In this document: positions 42,400 through 54,478 of the stretch, piece by piece
How positions within the stretch are numbered: position 1 is the first letter of the stretch
Layout: each line of letters begins with the position of its first letter
Assembly: GCF_001411555.2 (NCBI RefSeq)
Contig: NC_049910.1
Location: 32,397,150 to 32,461,149 of the forward strand
Direction: 5' to 3'
From: Juglans regia
Taxonomy: Eukaryota > Streptophyta > Magnoliopsida > Fagales > Juglandaceae
DNA length: 64,000 bases
Translations under genes and position numbers: made by a program
Notes under the pieces: generated by a model
What the model was told of the DNA's origin: nothing
Seen by the model: only the letters and a program-made list of their open reading frames with translations
Databases searched by the model: none

Positions 42400-42800
42400 T
42401 ATAGATCCCACAGACAGCGCCACTATTAATGACGTGTTTCACACCATCAACCACATAGATGACCTGCAATGAATAAAGGGGCGGCACTGGTTGTCCTATG
42501 GAGTCTCCGATGCCAAAGTCAGTATATCAATACGAGAGTAAGTGTATAAAGTAGCAAATAAATCAAGTATGGAATTTGTTATCTATTGTAGGCTATTTAT
42601 AGATGTTATTTCCTTATAGTGATAGAGTCCAATTTACTTTGTGAAACATTTTCCTTTTAGGAGTCTTAGTCTATCTCTTATTAAGAGTTTGAGTTATCTC
42701 CCTTTTAGGAATCTGAGTTCCTTCTTGACTTTATCTCTTAACTAAAATTGTAAGGGCTCAAATATGCATTCCAATGTTACTTATCATCTCTACACTACAC
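42400..42800 (-). mobile_element. LTR retrotransposon primer site and LTR-like flank
   Basis: On the minus strand, TGGCGCTGTCTGTGGGATC (near 42423-42405) closely matches the TGGCGCCGTCTGTGG primer-binding motif found in plant gypsy elements. The sequence at higher coordinates (42425-42790), with regularly repeated GAGTCTTAGT/GAGTTATCTC/GAATCTGAG phrases, would be its LTR. The element would read leftwards, opposite to the relic at 40.25-41.10 kb. Confidence 0.45.
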
Positions 42801-42878
42801 AACAACATATGATTTGTCATTTTTGTTCATCTATTTAAATACACATATTTTTCTTATAACATATATATACTTTTTTAG

Positions 42879-43060
42879 TCCTTATTTGGATAGTGAAAGT
42901 GTCTCATATCATCATTACAACTTTTCTAAATTCTCACACAAGATATTATAAACAATTTAATTTTTTCAAATTCTAAAACAATAATAATATTAAAAAATAA
43001 TATTCTAACAATATTTTATTCAATTTTCATCTCATCTCAACTCACTATCCAAATAGTACA
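42879..43060. repeat. MITE, TTTGGATGTTGA family
   Basis: Left GTCCTTATTTGGATAGTG, right CTCAACTCACTATCCAAATA then GTAC. The centre holds the family phrase AACAATAATAATATTAAAAA and CTAACAATATTTTATTC. Confidence 0.6.
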
Positions 43061-43245
43061 TAATTAATCTCAAATTTCTTTATATTAAGTCACGTCACAC
43101 ATTTAAAATTAAATAAGTTTAAAAGATTATGTCGATAAATATTAAATATTAGATAATTTAAAATTTAAAATTTAAAATTATATAATACTTCTTCTTCTTT
43201 TCCATATAACACTTGTGCATTTTCTATCCATATATATAATTTAGA

Positions 43246-43430
43246 GTTTTGCTACTCATCATCTTCACACACCACACATTATATTTTTTTTATTTATTTT
43301 ATTCTTCATAAATTAATTGATTTCATCTACTCATCATCTATAAATCACATATTTGGTAAGAAAAAAATAAAAAATTTAAAAAAAATATATTATGTGTGGA
43401 GTGTGACGTGAGGATAATGAGTAAATTTTT
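43246..43430. repeat. MITE family B (TACTCATCATC...GTGTGG ends)
   Basis: Left GAGTTTTGCTACTCATCATC plus CACACACCACACATTATA; right TATTATGTGTGGAGTGTGAC plus GATAATGAGTAAATTTTT. A second copy with the same order of motifs lies at 57643-57827. Confidence 0.65.
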
Positions 43431-43787
43431 TCTATAATTTATTAGAACAAGAGAACTAAGGAAATCTAAACGCAAACAATTCTATATAAGTTAAGTTATA
43501 AACATACTAGAATTAATAATTAACATAAATATTTCCTCTCAGCATGATCACGTGATCAAGTGTGCGATTAGTACGCAGAACTTTATGTGTATTAAGCGGC
43601 ATCTTCATTTCCTTCGAATTTTAAATTTTAAAATTTTCACAATTTCCAAGTAAATACGTATGATTATGCACGTAAAATTGAACGTATAGATAGCATTTTC
43701 CTAAGTTGGAATTAACCTCTTTATTAGTTTTGTACCAAAATGTACAGTACAGTTGGCCATGAACAAACACCAAAAACATGTACAACA

Positions 43788-43997
43788 GGCCTCGTTTATT
43801 TTGAAAAAACATCTCATTTTATCTTATCTAATCATTACAATTTTCTCAATTTTTAATATAAAATAAAATAAATAATTCAACTTTTTCAAATTTTAAAATA
43901 AAAATAATATTAAAAAATATATTCTAATAATATTTTATTCAATTTTTTAACTTTAATCTCATCTTATCTCATCTCATCTCTAAAATCAAACGAAACC
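43788..43997. repeat. MITE, TTTGGATGTTGA family
   Basis: Left GGCCTCGTTTATTTTG with AACATCTCATTTTATC, right CATCTCATCTCTAAAATCAA then ACGAAACC. Family centre AATAATTCAACTTTTTCAAA is present. Confidence 0.6.
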
Positions 43998-44270
43998 TTA
44001 TCCTTAATTACCACAATTCTTTATTGCTGGCTCATGCACATTAATTATATATTTATTCAAAAGCACCAACATGAGTCTTCTTTTTATTAATATGGCATAT
44101 ATAGCCCAAAAAGTGTACTCTCATGTGATGGATGCAAGCCGCGTGCCTAACGTCATGGCTTTTCCCCACTAAAGTTTCGTCTCCTTCTTCCCTTGGAAGC
44201 TAGGAACCAACATCACTTGGACCATACTCATGTAGAGAAAAACAGCATTATTTAACACATGAATTATTTA

Positions 44271-44475
44271 GGTTGCGTTTGGATGTTGAAATGAGTTGAT
44301 TTGAGTTGAGTTGAGTTGATAAAATATTGTTAGAATATTATTTATTATTATTATTATTATTTTAGAATTTGAAAAAGTTAAATTGTTTATTATATTTTGT
44401 GTTAGAATTTAAAAAAGTTGTAATGATGAATTGAGTTGAGATGAGTTGAGAGTAGTTGTGATTCCAAACGAAGCC
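44271..44475. repeat. MITE, TTTGGATGTTGA family (opposite orientation)
   Basis: Left GGTTGCGTTTGGATGTTG with TTGATTTGAGTTGAGTTGAG, right GAGTTGAGAGTAGTTGTGAT then TCCAAACGAAGCC. TTA precedes the element but GAA follows it, so one flank has changed. A (TTA)n tract expands its centre. Confidence 0.65.
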
Positions 44476-45538
44476 GAATCTTCTAATAATTGTGAGTGAG
44501 CTCATGGCCTTGAATAATTCAAGTCTTCCTGTTCCATTATTGTCAGTACTAAATATTCCAGCTTATCTCAGATGCCTTCCTAGCTACTTAACCTTTTTCT
44601 CACACTCCACTCCCCTTTTTTTGATAAAAAAATTCGGGCACCATGATGATCATGCTTATCCAAAGTCCAAACCCATGCATCTATAGATATTATTTTCCTA
44701 AATCTTGGGTTTAGACATTAATTAAGTACTCTTTCCTCCCTTGGAGACTGTTCTCCTCTCTTCACCACTAGATCATACTAGACAGGCTTAATTTAATGAG
44801 TTTTTGGTTTCTTTGATTAGCAGAACCTTCACTTGATCAGAGACACAACTCTTCTGATCAGCTGTCAATCGATCTCACATGAAGTTACTCCTTTCAATTG
44901 CTTTTGCATATTGTAGTACTGTGTGTGGAGAACTCTCTATATTCTGTTTTACTCTTTTTTGTAGTTCATCCTACATCACATGCATGACAAAATCTAGTTG
45001 GATGATAACAGCAACAAGTGGCTTTTTGGACTAGTGGATATACACGATTTCTTGACTAGTTAATTATGAATTTTGTTATTTATGAGTTGATATAAATATT
45101 ATTTATATATAATTAGTAACGCTACTTTTAGGGTGTGTAAACTGTCATACGTACTCATTTTAAAAAAGAATGAGATCTATCATTTAAAAAATTATTTTTT
45201 CATGTGAATTACAGATTTATCCATTTTTTTAAAAGAGAACAATGCACAAAATTTGTATATTCTAAGACTGTAAATATCATTTATTATTCATTATAATTAT
45301 ATAAAAAAAAAAGTTTTAAAAAGCCATATTTTTTATACTAGCTGATCAGTGATGCATTTGATATGTCAATCAACTTGTAAAAGTCTTATTTCGATGAGAA
45401 TGTGTAGTGGTGGTCTTTGGCTATTTTTTTTCTTCATACGCTTCATTGGGTTCTGTTCAACTTTTTCCTTCCCCAATGAATATTTGACCTTTAGCTTCTT
45501 TGTTCCCTCCCCCCAGCGGGACTCTCTTTCTCACAAAA

Positions 45539-45547
45539 TATATAAAA
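45539..45547 (+). promoter_or_regulatory. Probable TATA box of the HMA gene
   Basis: TATATAAAA lies about 125 bp before the start codon at 45665, which leaves room for a leader of roughly 95 bp. No other strong TATA-like motif lies in the preceding 150 bp. Confidence 0.5.
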
Positions 45548-45664
45548 TTCAGGCTATCACTGAAGTGGTTGATTCATTAGGTGGGAAGGTTAGATTTCTT
45601 AAGTGAGGAGAATCTGTATAGCTCCAGGCTTGTGATCTGAGTGAGAGAGAAGTTACAGTTGAAA

Positions 45665-45903
45665 ATGGGGAAGCTCAGCTTTGGCAGGGTTTTAGACTGT
45701 TTTTGCATTTCTTCTTGCTCGAGCGCTTGCTTCTGCATGGTTAACTCCATGGAAACCCAAGATGAGTTTGAGACAAGGTCACTGATCAGAAGTGATAAAG
45801 ACCAGTTGCCGAGACTGAAAGATGTTGTTGCTGGAAACCAAACCTTGGCTTATCAATTGAAGCCCAAGGTGAGGCTCTTTTTCTCTGAACTTTCTTTTAC
45901 CCT

Positions 45904-45937
<34 letters not shown>

Positions 45938-47479
45938 GAATTTGTTTTGGCCATATTCAATGCAGCGGGAGTTTCTTAATTTTCAGTGTGTTTGATGAAC
46001 TATCAATGCAGACTGTGATGCTAAGGGTATCCATGCACTGCCATGGCTGTGCAAGAAAAGTTGAGAAACATGTCTCGAAGATTGAAGGTACGTAGAAATG
46101 AGCCTTTTTTATCTTCTTTTTACTCGATTGATTTTTTCACAGTTTCTAGAGATTAGCTATTAATTAATTTCTTTAACTATTTTTAATAAACATAAATTAA
46201 TTAATGCTGTATATTTTAAAAACCTGTTAGTATATAATTAATGCTCCTTAATTAAGTGGCTCTTCGACAATTAGCATATAACTTTTGACTTCCAATTCTC
46301 TGTGGTTTCTCTTTTCTTTAATTTTCTTGTTTGGGAACTTACGGGCTTAAAGATAAACATTAAAATTGATCTCACCAAGATGAACCCAGATCATATGCCT
46401 GAAAAAGAAATATCAATCCGGTGAAAACATGTTTTGTGTTTGTTTCTGTGTTTTGCAGTCTTTGATTGTGAGTAAGACGGAAAGATACCTGCAAGTTGTT
46501 GATAAACTAGCTAGAGTGTTAGAGAAATATTTTGCAGTATTTATTTTCGTTCGTATGAATTTTTCGAACAACATCAAATGCTCATATAATGCTTAGGAAA
46601 AAAAAATGCTCATATAAAAAGTTGTAAAACCCACTTTATAAATATGTTTTTCTTTCATTTGAATTTTAAGAGGAATGTTATGCATCAATTACTATTTATT
46701 TTCACACTTTACACGTATAACTTTTTCATAAGATGTAGAGGTGTTTTTCATAAGATGGTGTGGAGTTTTTTCATAGGATACTGTGAAGTGTAGAGCGAAT
46801 TATTATTCATTCTCACACTTTACATGTATAGCTTTTTCATAAAATGTAGAAGTGTTTTTCATAGGATGGTGTGGGGTTTTTTCATAGAGTACTATGAAGT
46901 GTAGAGCAAACTACTATTCATTCTCACACTTTATACGTATAACTTTTTCATAAAATGTAGAAGTGTATTTCATAGGATGGTGTGGAGTTTTTTCATAAGA
47001 TACTGTGAAGTGTAGAGCGGTAAATAATTGATGAGAATAATTTTTCCTTAAGAAAAGAAATCATAACAATATGAAAAAATAATGATACGAGCAAAGTACC
47101 CCACTTGTACGATTATTTCCCATGTTAACCGCAACTTGGGCTTTATTTTCTGTGTATTTCTGAGAAAATCCTTGCATGTCTTGTACGTGTGTATATTAAT
47201 ATTACCATGTTTATCCTTAAAACTGACATATATATATATATGCCTTTCTGAGCTTTCTCCCTCTCCTTGAAAACAGGAGTAACCTCGTACAGAGTAGACT
47301 TGGAAAGCAAGATGGTGGTTGTCATCGGAGACATTCTTCCTTTCGAAGTGCTGGAGAGTGTCTCTAAGGTAAAAAACGCAGAGCTTTGGGATAATCGAAT
47401 TCTCAATGATCTCGATGAACTGCATTTTGCAACCCAAATTGCCAATATTCCACCCACAAAAATGGCAGAGAGACTTTAA
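45665..47479 (+). CDS. Single-HMA-domain heavy-metal-associated protein
   Basis: Three exons, 45665-45868, 46012-46087 and 47277-47479, join in frame to 160 codons plus stop. The N-terminal 68 residues are Cys-rich early on (DCFCISSCSSACFCM), then acidic and polar. The HMA domain follows, starting TVMLRVSMHCHGCARKVEKH with the metal-binding pair Cys78 and Cys81 (MxCxxC). It continues VSKIEGVTSYRVDLESKMVV and VVIGDILPFEVLESVSKV, then NAELW. Such HMA domains bind Cu+, Zn2+ or similar soft metals in chaperone or detoxification roles. The protein ends ...KMAERL, not in a CaaX box, so it is not a typical isoprenylated HIPP. The 28 residues after ELW are longer than I expect for close relatives. 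Intron 2 (1189 bp) contains a tandem repeat. Looks functional. Confidence 0.88.
45913..45938 (+). repeat. (GA)n microsatellite
   Basis: About thirteen GA units in intron 1 of the HMA gene. Confidence 0.85.
46690..47022 (+). repeat. 111-bp tandem repeat, three copies, in HMA intron 2
   Basis: TCACACTTTA starts successive units at 46702, 46813 and 46924, giving a period of 111 bp. Each unit contains AACTTTTTCATAA (or GCTTTTTCATAA), ATGTAGAAGTG, CATAGGATGGTGTGG, a TTTTTTCATA run and GTGAAGTGTAGAGC. Copies differ at about 10% of positions or less. No similar unit occurs elsewhere in the window. Confidence 0.9.
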
Positions 47480-48516
47480 AAACGAATGCTGCATGCTCTG
47501 TATGATCTTTTCATGTAATAACGACTCAGATACACTATGATATGCGTGCAAGTTCTCATGTGTTGTCCAAATTTTACTAGATAAGCATGCTCATTAACTT
47601 GGCCAAATGAGAAAATTGACTAAAATTTATATAATTGATGTCAAAAACATCTAATATTAAATTGGATAAATATAAAATAATTTAGATTTTTGCTATAGTA
47701 CGTGATTGGTTAAAGATGGAGAATTACAATTGATTTATCAAATATTAAAATACTAATTTCTCACTTCAAGCAAATATTAAAATATTAGTTTCTCGCTCCG
47801 AACAAAAATAAAATTTGGTTTGTAATTAAGAAATTTAGATAGAATTTTAGATGAGTTTAATCAAATATTTTTTGTTATTAACATTAAATGACTTTTGAAA
47901 ATATGATTTTTTTTAATATTAATTTAACTAGAATATAATTATTATTAACATTTAATTGGTAGAGCTACAAAATGTAATAAAAATAAATTAAATAAAAAAG
48001 TAATTAAATTAATAATATTTTATTATTATATAGAAAGTGAATGGATAATCTAATGTGGAGATTGAATTTAAATGGAATAAATAAATGAAAAAAAAAATAT
48101 AGTATTGGTTAAATTTTGAATATGAATTTACTTAAACCAATACGGATACGTAAACATATTATATACTTATTACGATAATTTAAAAAATCATCAAAATATA
48201 ATTATTTATACTAGCTGATGTAGCAGACCTCTATGTCAATAACATGTATGGTGTATAAATAAGTGAGCTTGCAAATTTTCTAAGTTGTCGTCTTCTCCAG
48301 ATAAGATATGGGAAACAAAAATCTGACCCTTCAATTCTTCGCTCTGATCTCCATGGAAGCTCAAATATATTATCATCAAATTGTTAATTGCACAGTTATT
48401 TTCTTAAACCTAATATAAATAATATATATATATAAACAAGCAAATATGTGTCCTGTTCATAATTTATCATGCAAAAATGTGCCATTAATTTCCTAAAAAA
48501 TTAAGAAAATGATAGA

Positions 48517-48748
48517 ATTACTACCCTCTTACTACTCATTTACTACTCTTTTTATATTTGATTTTTTTTATAATTTTTTATTTTACTTAATAGTTAAGAA
48601 AGTGATAATTAGTAAATTTATATATTTTTTTAATTTTTTCTTAATGATTAAGGATGTTAAAAAAATACTTAAAATAAAATAATAAAAAAATAAAAACATT
48701 ACAAGTAGTAGATGGGTAGTAGATAGGTTGTAAGCCTATCACTACCCA
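48517..48748. repeat. MITE family C (ACTACCC...GGGTAGT ends)
   Basis: The left part GATAGAATTACTACCC with TTACTACTCATTTACTACTC is mirrored by AAGTAGTAGATGGGTAGTAG with CCTATCACTACCC. The AT-rich core (TTTTTTTAATTTTTTCTTAA) recurs in truncated form at 59465-59590. Confidence 0.5.
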
Positions 48749-48819
48749 AAAAATTAATACTTGATCGAAGAAGTTACAGGGCTTTGTTTCTTAGATGGAA
48801 GAAACAATCATATTACTTA

Positions 48820-49023
48820 GGTAGCGTTTAGATAGTAAGTTGAGATGAAAATTGAAAATTGAAAATTAAATAAAATATTATTAGAATATTATTTTTTAAT
48901 ATTATTATTATTTTTAGATTTAAAAAAATCGAATTATTTATTATATTTTGTATAAAAATTTTAAAAAATTATAATGATGAGATGAAATAAAATGAAATAC
49001 TTTCAATATCCAAACACGAGACC
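48820..49023. repeat. MITE, TTTGGATGTTGA family, TTA target duplication
   Basis: Left GGTAGCGTTTAGATAGTAAG, right CTTTCAATATCCAAACACGA then GACC, with TTA on both sides (48817-48819 and 49024-49026). 204 bp. Confidence 0.75.
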
Positions 49024-49574
49024 TTACTATTCGAATGCTTGTTTGTGAAATCAATCGGAGACTGAGATTTTGGGCTGTATGTATATATATATATATATAT
49101 AAATATATTATATGCTTACCGCTGTTCATGCTTGCGGTGCTGACCAAGCACATTCTTATGGGCTTGGTTTTGCATCCAGTTCGATCATTACCCTCATTTT
49201 TATGTTACTGAGAGCTGAAAATTCACATTGATCATAGGCTATTTATGTTATCTTTTTGAGAGTTTTTAAGGAGGGTAATTTTATTTTATTAGAGGGAAAG
49301 GGAATACATTGAAATGTTTTTATAGTTTGGAGGGATGATTGCCAGAATTGATTCTTTGGTACTGTGATTACAAATGATTGGATGGTAGTTTTAGGATATG
49401 ATTTATTACTCTCCTTTGTTTTCTCTAAGGGGTTTTGTTATGAAGCCTTGAGAGACCGAAGTGATTCGCTTTACTTTCTATCTTTATTAATTTCTAATCG
49501 ATTTTCGTTAATTGGTGAGCTTTTGGATCTATTTTTATTAGAATAATATTATTGGATTTGAGACAAATACGTGT

Positions 49575-49745
49575 GTTGGGGTTGTCCCATATCGGTTGAG
49601 AAAAGGACTGGTTATCAATTTATAAGTATGAGAAAAAACATCACCTCTTAAACTAGCTTTTGATGTTGAGAGGTCCATAATGATCCAACAATGTGTCCCT
49701 TATATCCTATTATGAGTTATGAGATACATATCCCAAATTTAGTAG
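49575..49745 (+). mobile_element. LTR-like fragment (possible solo LTR)
   Basis: TGTTGGGGTTGTCCCATATC followed by GGTTGAG, TTTATAAGTATGAG (TATA-like), AAACTAGCTTTTGATGTTGA and ATAATGATCCAACA is the layout of many short plant copia/TRIM LTRs. No primer site or partner repeat found. Confidence 0.45.
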
Positions 49746-49782
49746 GGTTCAATTCTAATAAAAATTGAATCTAAGACGGGTG

Positions 49783-50028
49783 TGTTTGGTTGTTGAAATC
49801 AACTAAACTCATCTTAAACTAATTATAATATCATTGATGGGATTTACTATTTTTTTAATTTCTCATAAAAAGAGTTAAAACTCATATCAACTTATTTTAT
49901 ACATTCAAACACATATCTCAACCTATTTATATTTAAATACATCTCAATGAGATTTACAAAATATTATTATTTACAAATCAACTAATATCATTTGAGATCA
50001 GTACTTCAATATTCAAACGCAGATATTT
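49783..50028. repeat. MITE-like copy related to the TTTGGATGTTGA family
   Basis: Left GTGTGTTTGGTTGTTG with ACTAAACTCATC, right TATCATTTGAGATC with CAATATTCAAACGCAG. Diverged, no clear target duplication. Confidence 0.45.
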
Positions 50029-50399
50029 GGAGTTAGACATTTTACCACCCAATGATTTTATTTTTTTTATTTTTTATTTTTTATTTTTTGTATTAGGATG
50101 CATAAAGTAGGTTCTTTGAACTTTTGAAGTAGGGTAGCTAGTTGACTTTAATGGAGATTGAACTACGAGAGAGACCCGTTACATCATTTTTTTTTTATGA
50201 AACAATTGGCTGAAGAATACTCGGTTTTAGTTGGTTGATGATTGACCAACTTTTGTAGGGCATATATTTGCTGCTCTTTTTTTTCCTTCTTCAAAGAGAC
50301 GAAGGCCGCTTGTCCGAGTGACTCCTCCCATTTTTATTAAGAAAAACCCTCAATTATGAAGGAGGAATACCATAGAACCAAAAAAAAAACAAGACAATC

Positions 50400-51840
50400 C
50401 CAATACACCCAATAGCCCATGTTTTATTTGAAAACAACAAAACAAATACTAACCAAAAACTAAACTAGACACATCATCAAGCTCTAATATGCAGCAAGTC
50501 CAGTTTAGCCAACCTAAGCATACCCCTTAAAGTCCTCGGTAATGAACTACAATCTGTGTATCGCCTAACAATACCCTCCTCCCCTTGTCGAGCAAGAAAA
50601 TCTACCGAACCATTGCCTTCTCTAAATTGAGATGAAATGAAGTCCCGTTAACAAGGTGAGAAGATCTTCCCAGTAATCTCATAAGGACCAGTTCAAACAC
50701 TTTCTAGCCGATAGCCAATTGACTACCAGCATTGAATTACACTCTATCTCCAACTATGTAAACCCCATATCCCTACATATGTGCACGCCAATTAGCAAGG
50801 CTCTCAATTTAGCCATGTTGTTAGAACCATGTCCAAAATAGGACGAGAAAGCACTAATAAAATTGCCCCAGTGGTCTCTAATCACACCGCCACCTCCACA
50901 AGTCCCATGATTCCCTCTACAACTTCCATCTACATTGATCTTGACCCGCCCCTCAACTAGTTTGAGCTAATAAATCAATTGTGCCCTTCGACTCATAATA
51001 CTGCATAAAGGAATATTAAGTGCCTGCAAAATGCAGATATCTACAAATGGAAGAGACCTGGAACGCATAAGCAAGCCGGACAACTTCCGCAACCACACTT
51101 TGACAGCTAGCCATACACTCTTTGCTGGTTCGAGAAACTCCTCCATCCTAGCCTTACAACGTTGCACCCAAAGCCACCACGTGATAATGCAGGGAAGGAT
51201 ACCAATTAGGACACCACGCTAAGAAGCTTTTTCGGCGAAGAAGAACCAGTGCAACACCGTCGCCCACCACGAACGAGTTGCCAGACGGGGAAGACCCAAA
51301 GCCGTTTCAGCGAAGCCCCAGACTTTTGCAGCAATATTCCCTGTAGCCAACACATGATCAAGTGACTCACTACTGCCCCACAAGCAACAATCAAAAGCAG
51401 CAATCACAGTGTGAAACTATCAAAATGCCTAGGATCCTAATGCGGTCATCTGTAGCCAAACCATTAACCTTAGCTTTCCACATGCATACATCGATTTTTT
51501 TGGGCAATTAGAGTGCCAAATCCACTCCATCCCCAGCTGTTCTACCCCTTTTACCCGAATGATGTCCCACGCCGTTGATGAAGAAAAACAACCATCACCA
51601 GCAGGTTGCCAGATGATGGTATCTCGACCCTCCTTCCCAACTACTATATGCTGCATAATTCTCGCGATTTATCAGCGCCAACCAGCTCCACAAGTCGTCC
51701 CTCCTCCCATTTGTCATCCACCCAAACATCTTGAATGCGCAGTCCAGGTTGCTAAATTGAATCATTATAAGCACAAAGAGGCCCACTCGCAAGCCAATGG
51801 TCAAACAAAAAAAAAAAAAGAACTGCCCTCTTTGACATGA
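50400..51840 (-). pseudogene. LINE zinc-binding RT tail and RNase H, broken
   Basis: 51656-51200 reads DTIIWQPAGDGCFSSSTAWD, then a frameshift into DCCLWGSSESLDHVLATG, the zinc-binding (zf-RVT) region. 50960-50500 reads KINVDGSCRGNHGTCGGGGV then IRDHWGNFISAF, the start of a plant LINE RNase H with its first catalytic Asp. Several stops follow. Confidence 0.75.
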
Positions 51841-51995
51841 ATTTTAGTATTCTGGAGCACTTCTGGAAGTACTTGCAAAACTGACTTCCAAAACCTAGAG
51901 GTCGTGGCCCTTGGCTTTGTAAGCATCAAATGACCATTTCTCACGTACTTTGCTCGAAAAAATTGGGTCCATAAATTATCAACAAATAACAGTCG

Positions 51996-53334
51996 TCATG
52001 CAAACTTCATATGTAATGATCTCTGAACCTCCGAGAATTTACAAAGACCAAGACCCCCTTCCTTAAAAGGCATACAAATTTTGTCCCCAGCACACAATTT
52101 CATCCAAGGTTTACCATTAGTCTCCCCCCAGAAAAAAGTGGACAAGATAGAATTTAGCTTTTTGAAAACAACCATAGGGATCGTTAAAGCTGCCAATAAA
52201 TGCGTAGCCATAGTTGATATAACATGTTTGAGTAGTGTAAGCTGACCACCTTGAGAGAGTAACTTCAATTTCTAGCCTGCGACCTTCCCTTTAATTTTTG
52301 AGACCAACGGCTCTACATTTTGAGCCGTAAGTCTACTTGAAACAAGAGGGACACCCAAATAGGTGACAGGAATTCCATAAAACCAGTTAACCTTCTCAAG
52401 CCCCTCCTTCGAGCACCTAATATCAACTTTGAGAAAAAAATTGCAAATTTGTCTTTATTAATCAATTGACCAAATCCCTTCGCATAAGAATAAAAAATAT
52501 TAATAAGTCGACACAATGATCTTTTCTCCCCATTTGCAAACACCAATAAATCATCTGCATAAAATAAATGATATACTAGAGGGGTCCCTATAGGATGTGA
52601 AAAACAGCCAATACATCCCTCCTTAAAATTCTTTCGAAGGAGACAGGACATAACCTCTTGCATGATAATGAATAAGTATGGAGAAAGAGGGTCACATTGG
52701 CCAAGACCTTGTGATGGCTGAAAAAAACCTTTATAAGTCTCATTCATCATAATGGAGAACCATGGTGATTGTACACATTCCTTCACCAAGCTGCAAAAAA
52801 TGAGAAGAGAAACCAAAACTCTGCAATACTCGAAGGAGAAAGATCAATCGACCCTGTCGTAAGCTTTGGCCTTGTCAATCTTTATCATGAGATTCCTGCC
52901 TTGCACTTTCTTATTCAAGGAGTGAGTCATCTCCTGTGCCAAAGTAATATTTTCAAAGATGTTCCATCCTAGAATAAAAGCCTCACGTTCATGATAAATT
53001 AATTGAGACAAGAAACGGGTCATCCGTTTTAGAAAGAAATTTAGAAGCAACTGAGCACAAGCTGATAGGCCGAAACTTATCAAAACTTTTCGGTTCCTCC
53101 ACCTTCGGAATCAAGACAATATACGACAAGGAATAAAACCATGGCAAAGATGAGCCAGTAAAAAAAATCTTTTGCAACCACCACCACATCTTCTTTAACA
53201 ATCTCCCAGCAAGTGAGGTAAAAAATAGAACCAAAACCATCTGGCCCCGGGGAACTGTCATTGGGAATAGAAGGTAATGCCAAAAGTACCTCCTCCTCCG
53301 AAGGGGGCTTGGCAAAGGATAGAATTTTCTTCAT
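51996..53334 (-). pseudogene. LINE ORF2 reverse transcriptase domain, frameshifted
   Basis: In order on the minus strand: PSEEEVLLALPSIPNDSSPG then PDGFG, LIPKVEEPKSFDKFRPISLC, NLMIKIDKAKAYDRVD, then the palm block with SQGLGQCDPLSPYLFIIMQE and the catalytic FYADDLLVFANGE (YADD). GGQLTLLKHVISTMATHLLA closes the thumb region. At least four frameshifts separate these pieces. Confidence 0.88.
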
Positions 53335-54019
53335 CAGAAATAATTGTCTCTATTAGAGAATACAAATCTAACTCCTTCACATTATTTGGTTGGAAGAGAA
53401 ATGACTGAAAATAGGAAACTACACCCTGATGCACCTACTCTGGACCTTCCAACTTACTTCCATCTTCTAAATTCATGTTAAAAATCATATTCCTCTTCCT
53501 TCATTGATTAATGGTGGCATGAAATATTTGGTGTTTTGGTCTCCATCTTGGAGCCACTTTTTCTTGGCTAGTTGCGACAGCCTTATTTCTTCCGATGCTC
53601 CCAATTGTTGAACTCCATTTTTGTGATGAGCAGCTCATTTTCCGTATTTTGATCAAAGCCTTCCTATAGCTAAGATTCCAAATAGCTCATTCTCTCTTCC
53701 AGTGCCTTAATATTCTAATCCACCATACCAAATGTATGTTTATTCCAAGCCCATAGAATAACTTATGTCTTTTTGAGTTTTTCCACTAGACGTATGAGGC
53801 CCGTAGAATGCACACATTCGGCTCATACCTCCTCAACGCATAGCAAGAAATTTGCATGGGTAGATCACATGTTTTGAAACTGAAATGGTGAAGGTCCATA
53901 GCGAACCTCTGGTTTCTGAAACCGAATGAGTAAGGGGTAGTGGTACGAAGTCTTTCTTCCCAGATATTCAAGAAATGCACGAGGATACAAAAAGAGAGCA
54001 ACTGAGGATTAATTAAGAC

Positions 54020-54478
54020 TCAGTCCAGTCGCGCCCAGCTACGAGAACCACCGGCATGACCATTGCTCCAACATAGACAATTCTCCATGGCATGCAAATC
54101 CATGAGCCTGCATATGTCGATACACCCATTAAAATCCTCCATGGAAGAAAGTGGTCTGGGATTGCCTCCAATCCGCTTTCCATCATTACAAATTACATTA
54201 AAATCTCCTGCTAATAACCATGGCAAGGCCAGATTTTTGAACCCCTCTAAACTCAACCATAGCTCCCGACACTCACTTTGAGTACACTTCGCATAGACAA
54301 AAGTGACTAAGATAAACTTCTGACCCATCCTCAACCAGTCAGTAATCATTTGCGTCGATATACCCAACACTTCAAACTCATAAGACTCACACAAAAATAT
54401 CCATAATTTGCTATTAGCTGCCACATTACTACAATAGTTAGGCAAACCCAGAGATAGAGCAAGGCGAGCACATTCCAT
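54020..54478 (-). pseudogene. LINE ORF2 endonuclease domain, partial
   Basis: GISTQMITDWLRMGQKFILV then TFVYAKCTQSECRELWLSLE, LPWLLAGDFNVICNDGKRIG and SWARLD match the exonuclease-endonuclease-phosphatase fold of LINE ORF2, with the GDFN catalytic motif. The expected N-terminal WN..G start of the endonuclease is missing, and the frame meets a stop right after SWARLD. Confidence 0.8.

Larger units (their letters stand above)
47480..50260. other. Intergenic region between the HMA gene and the LINE
   Basis: AT-rich, no gene. It contains an inverted-repeat MITE (48517-48748), a member of the common MITE family (48820-49023), an (AT)n tract (49080-49100), an LTR-like segment (49575-49745) and another MITE-like copy (49783-50028). 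Open stretches here are short and low-complexity. Confidence 0.5.

Noticed and set aside
47048..47551. 167-codon minus-strand open frame
   Set aside because: It is antisense to HMA exon 3 and its intron. The plus-strand exon matches a known domain, this does not.
53786..54001. Separate small gene on the minus strand
   Set aside because: It continues the LINE endonuclease after an in-frame stop, so it is not an independent gene.
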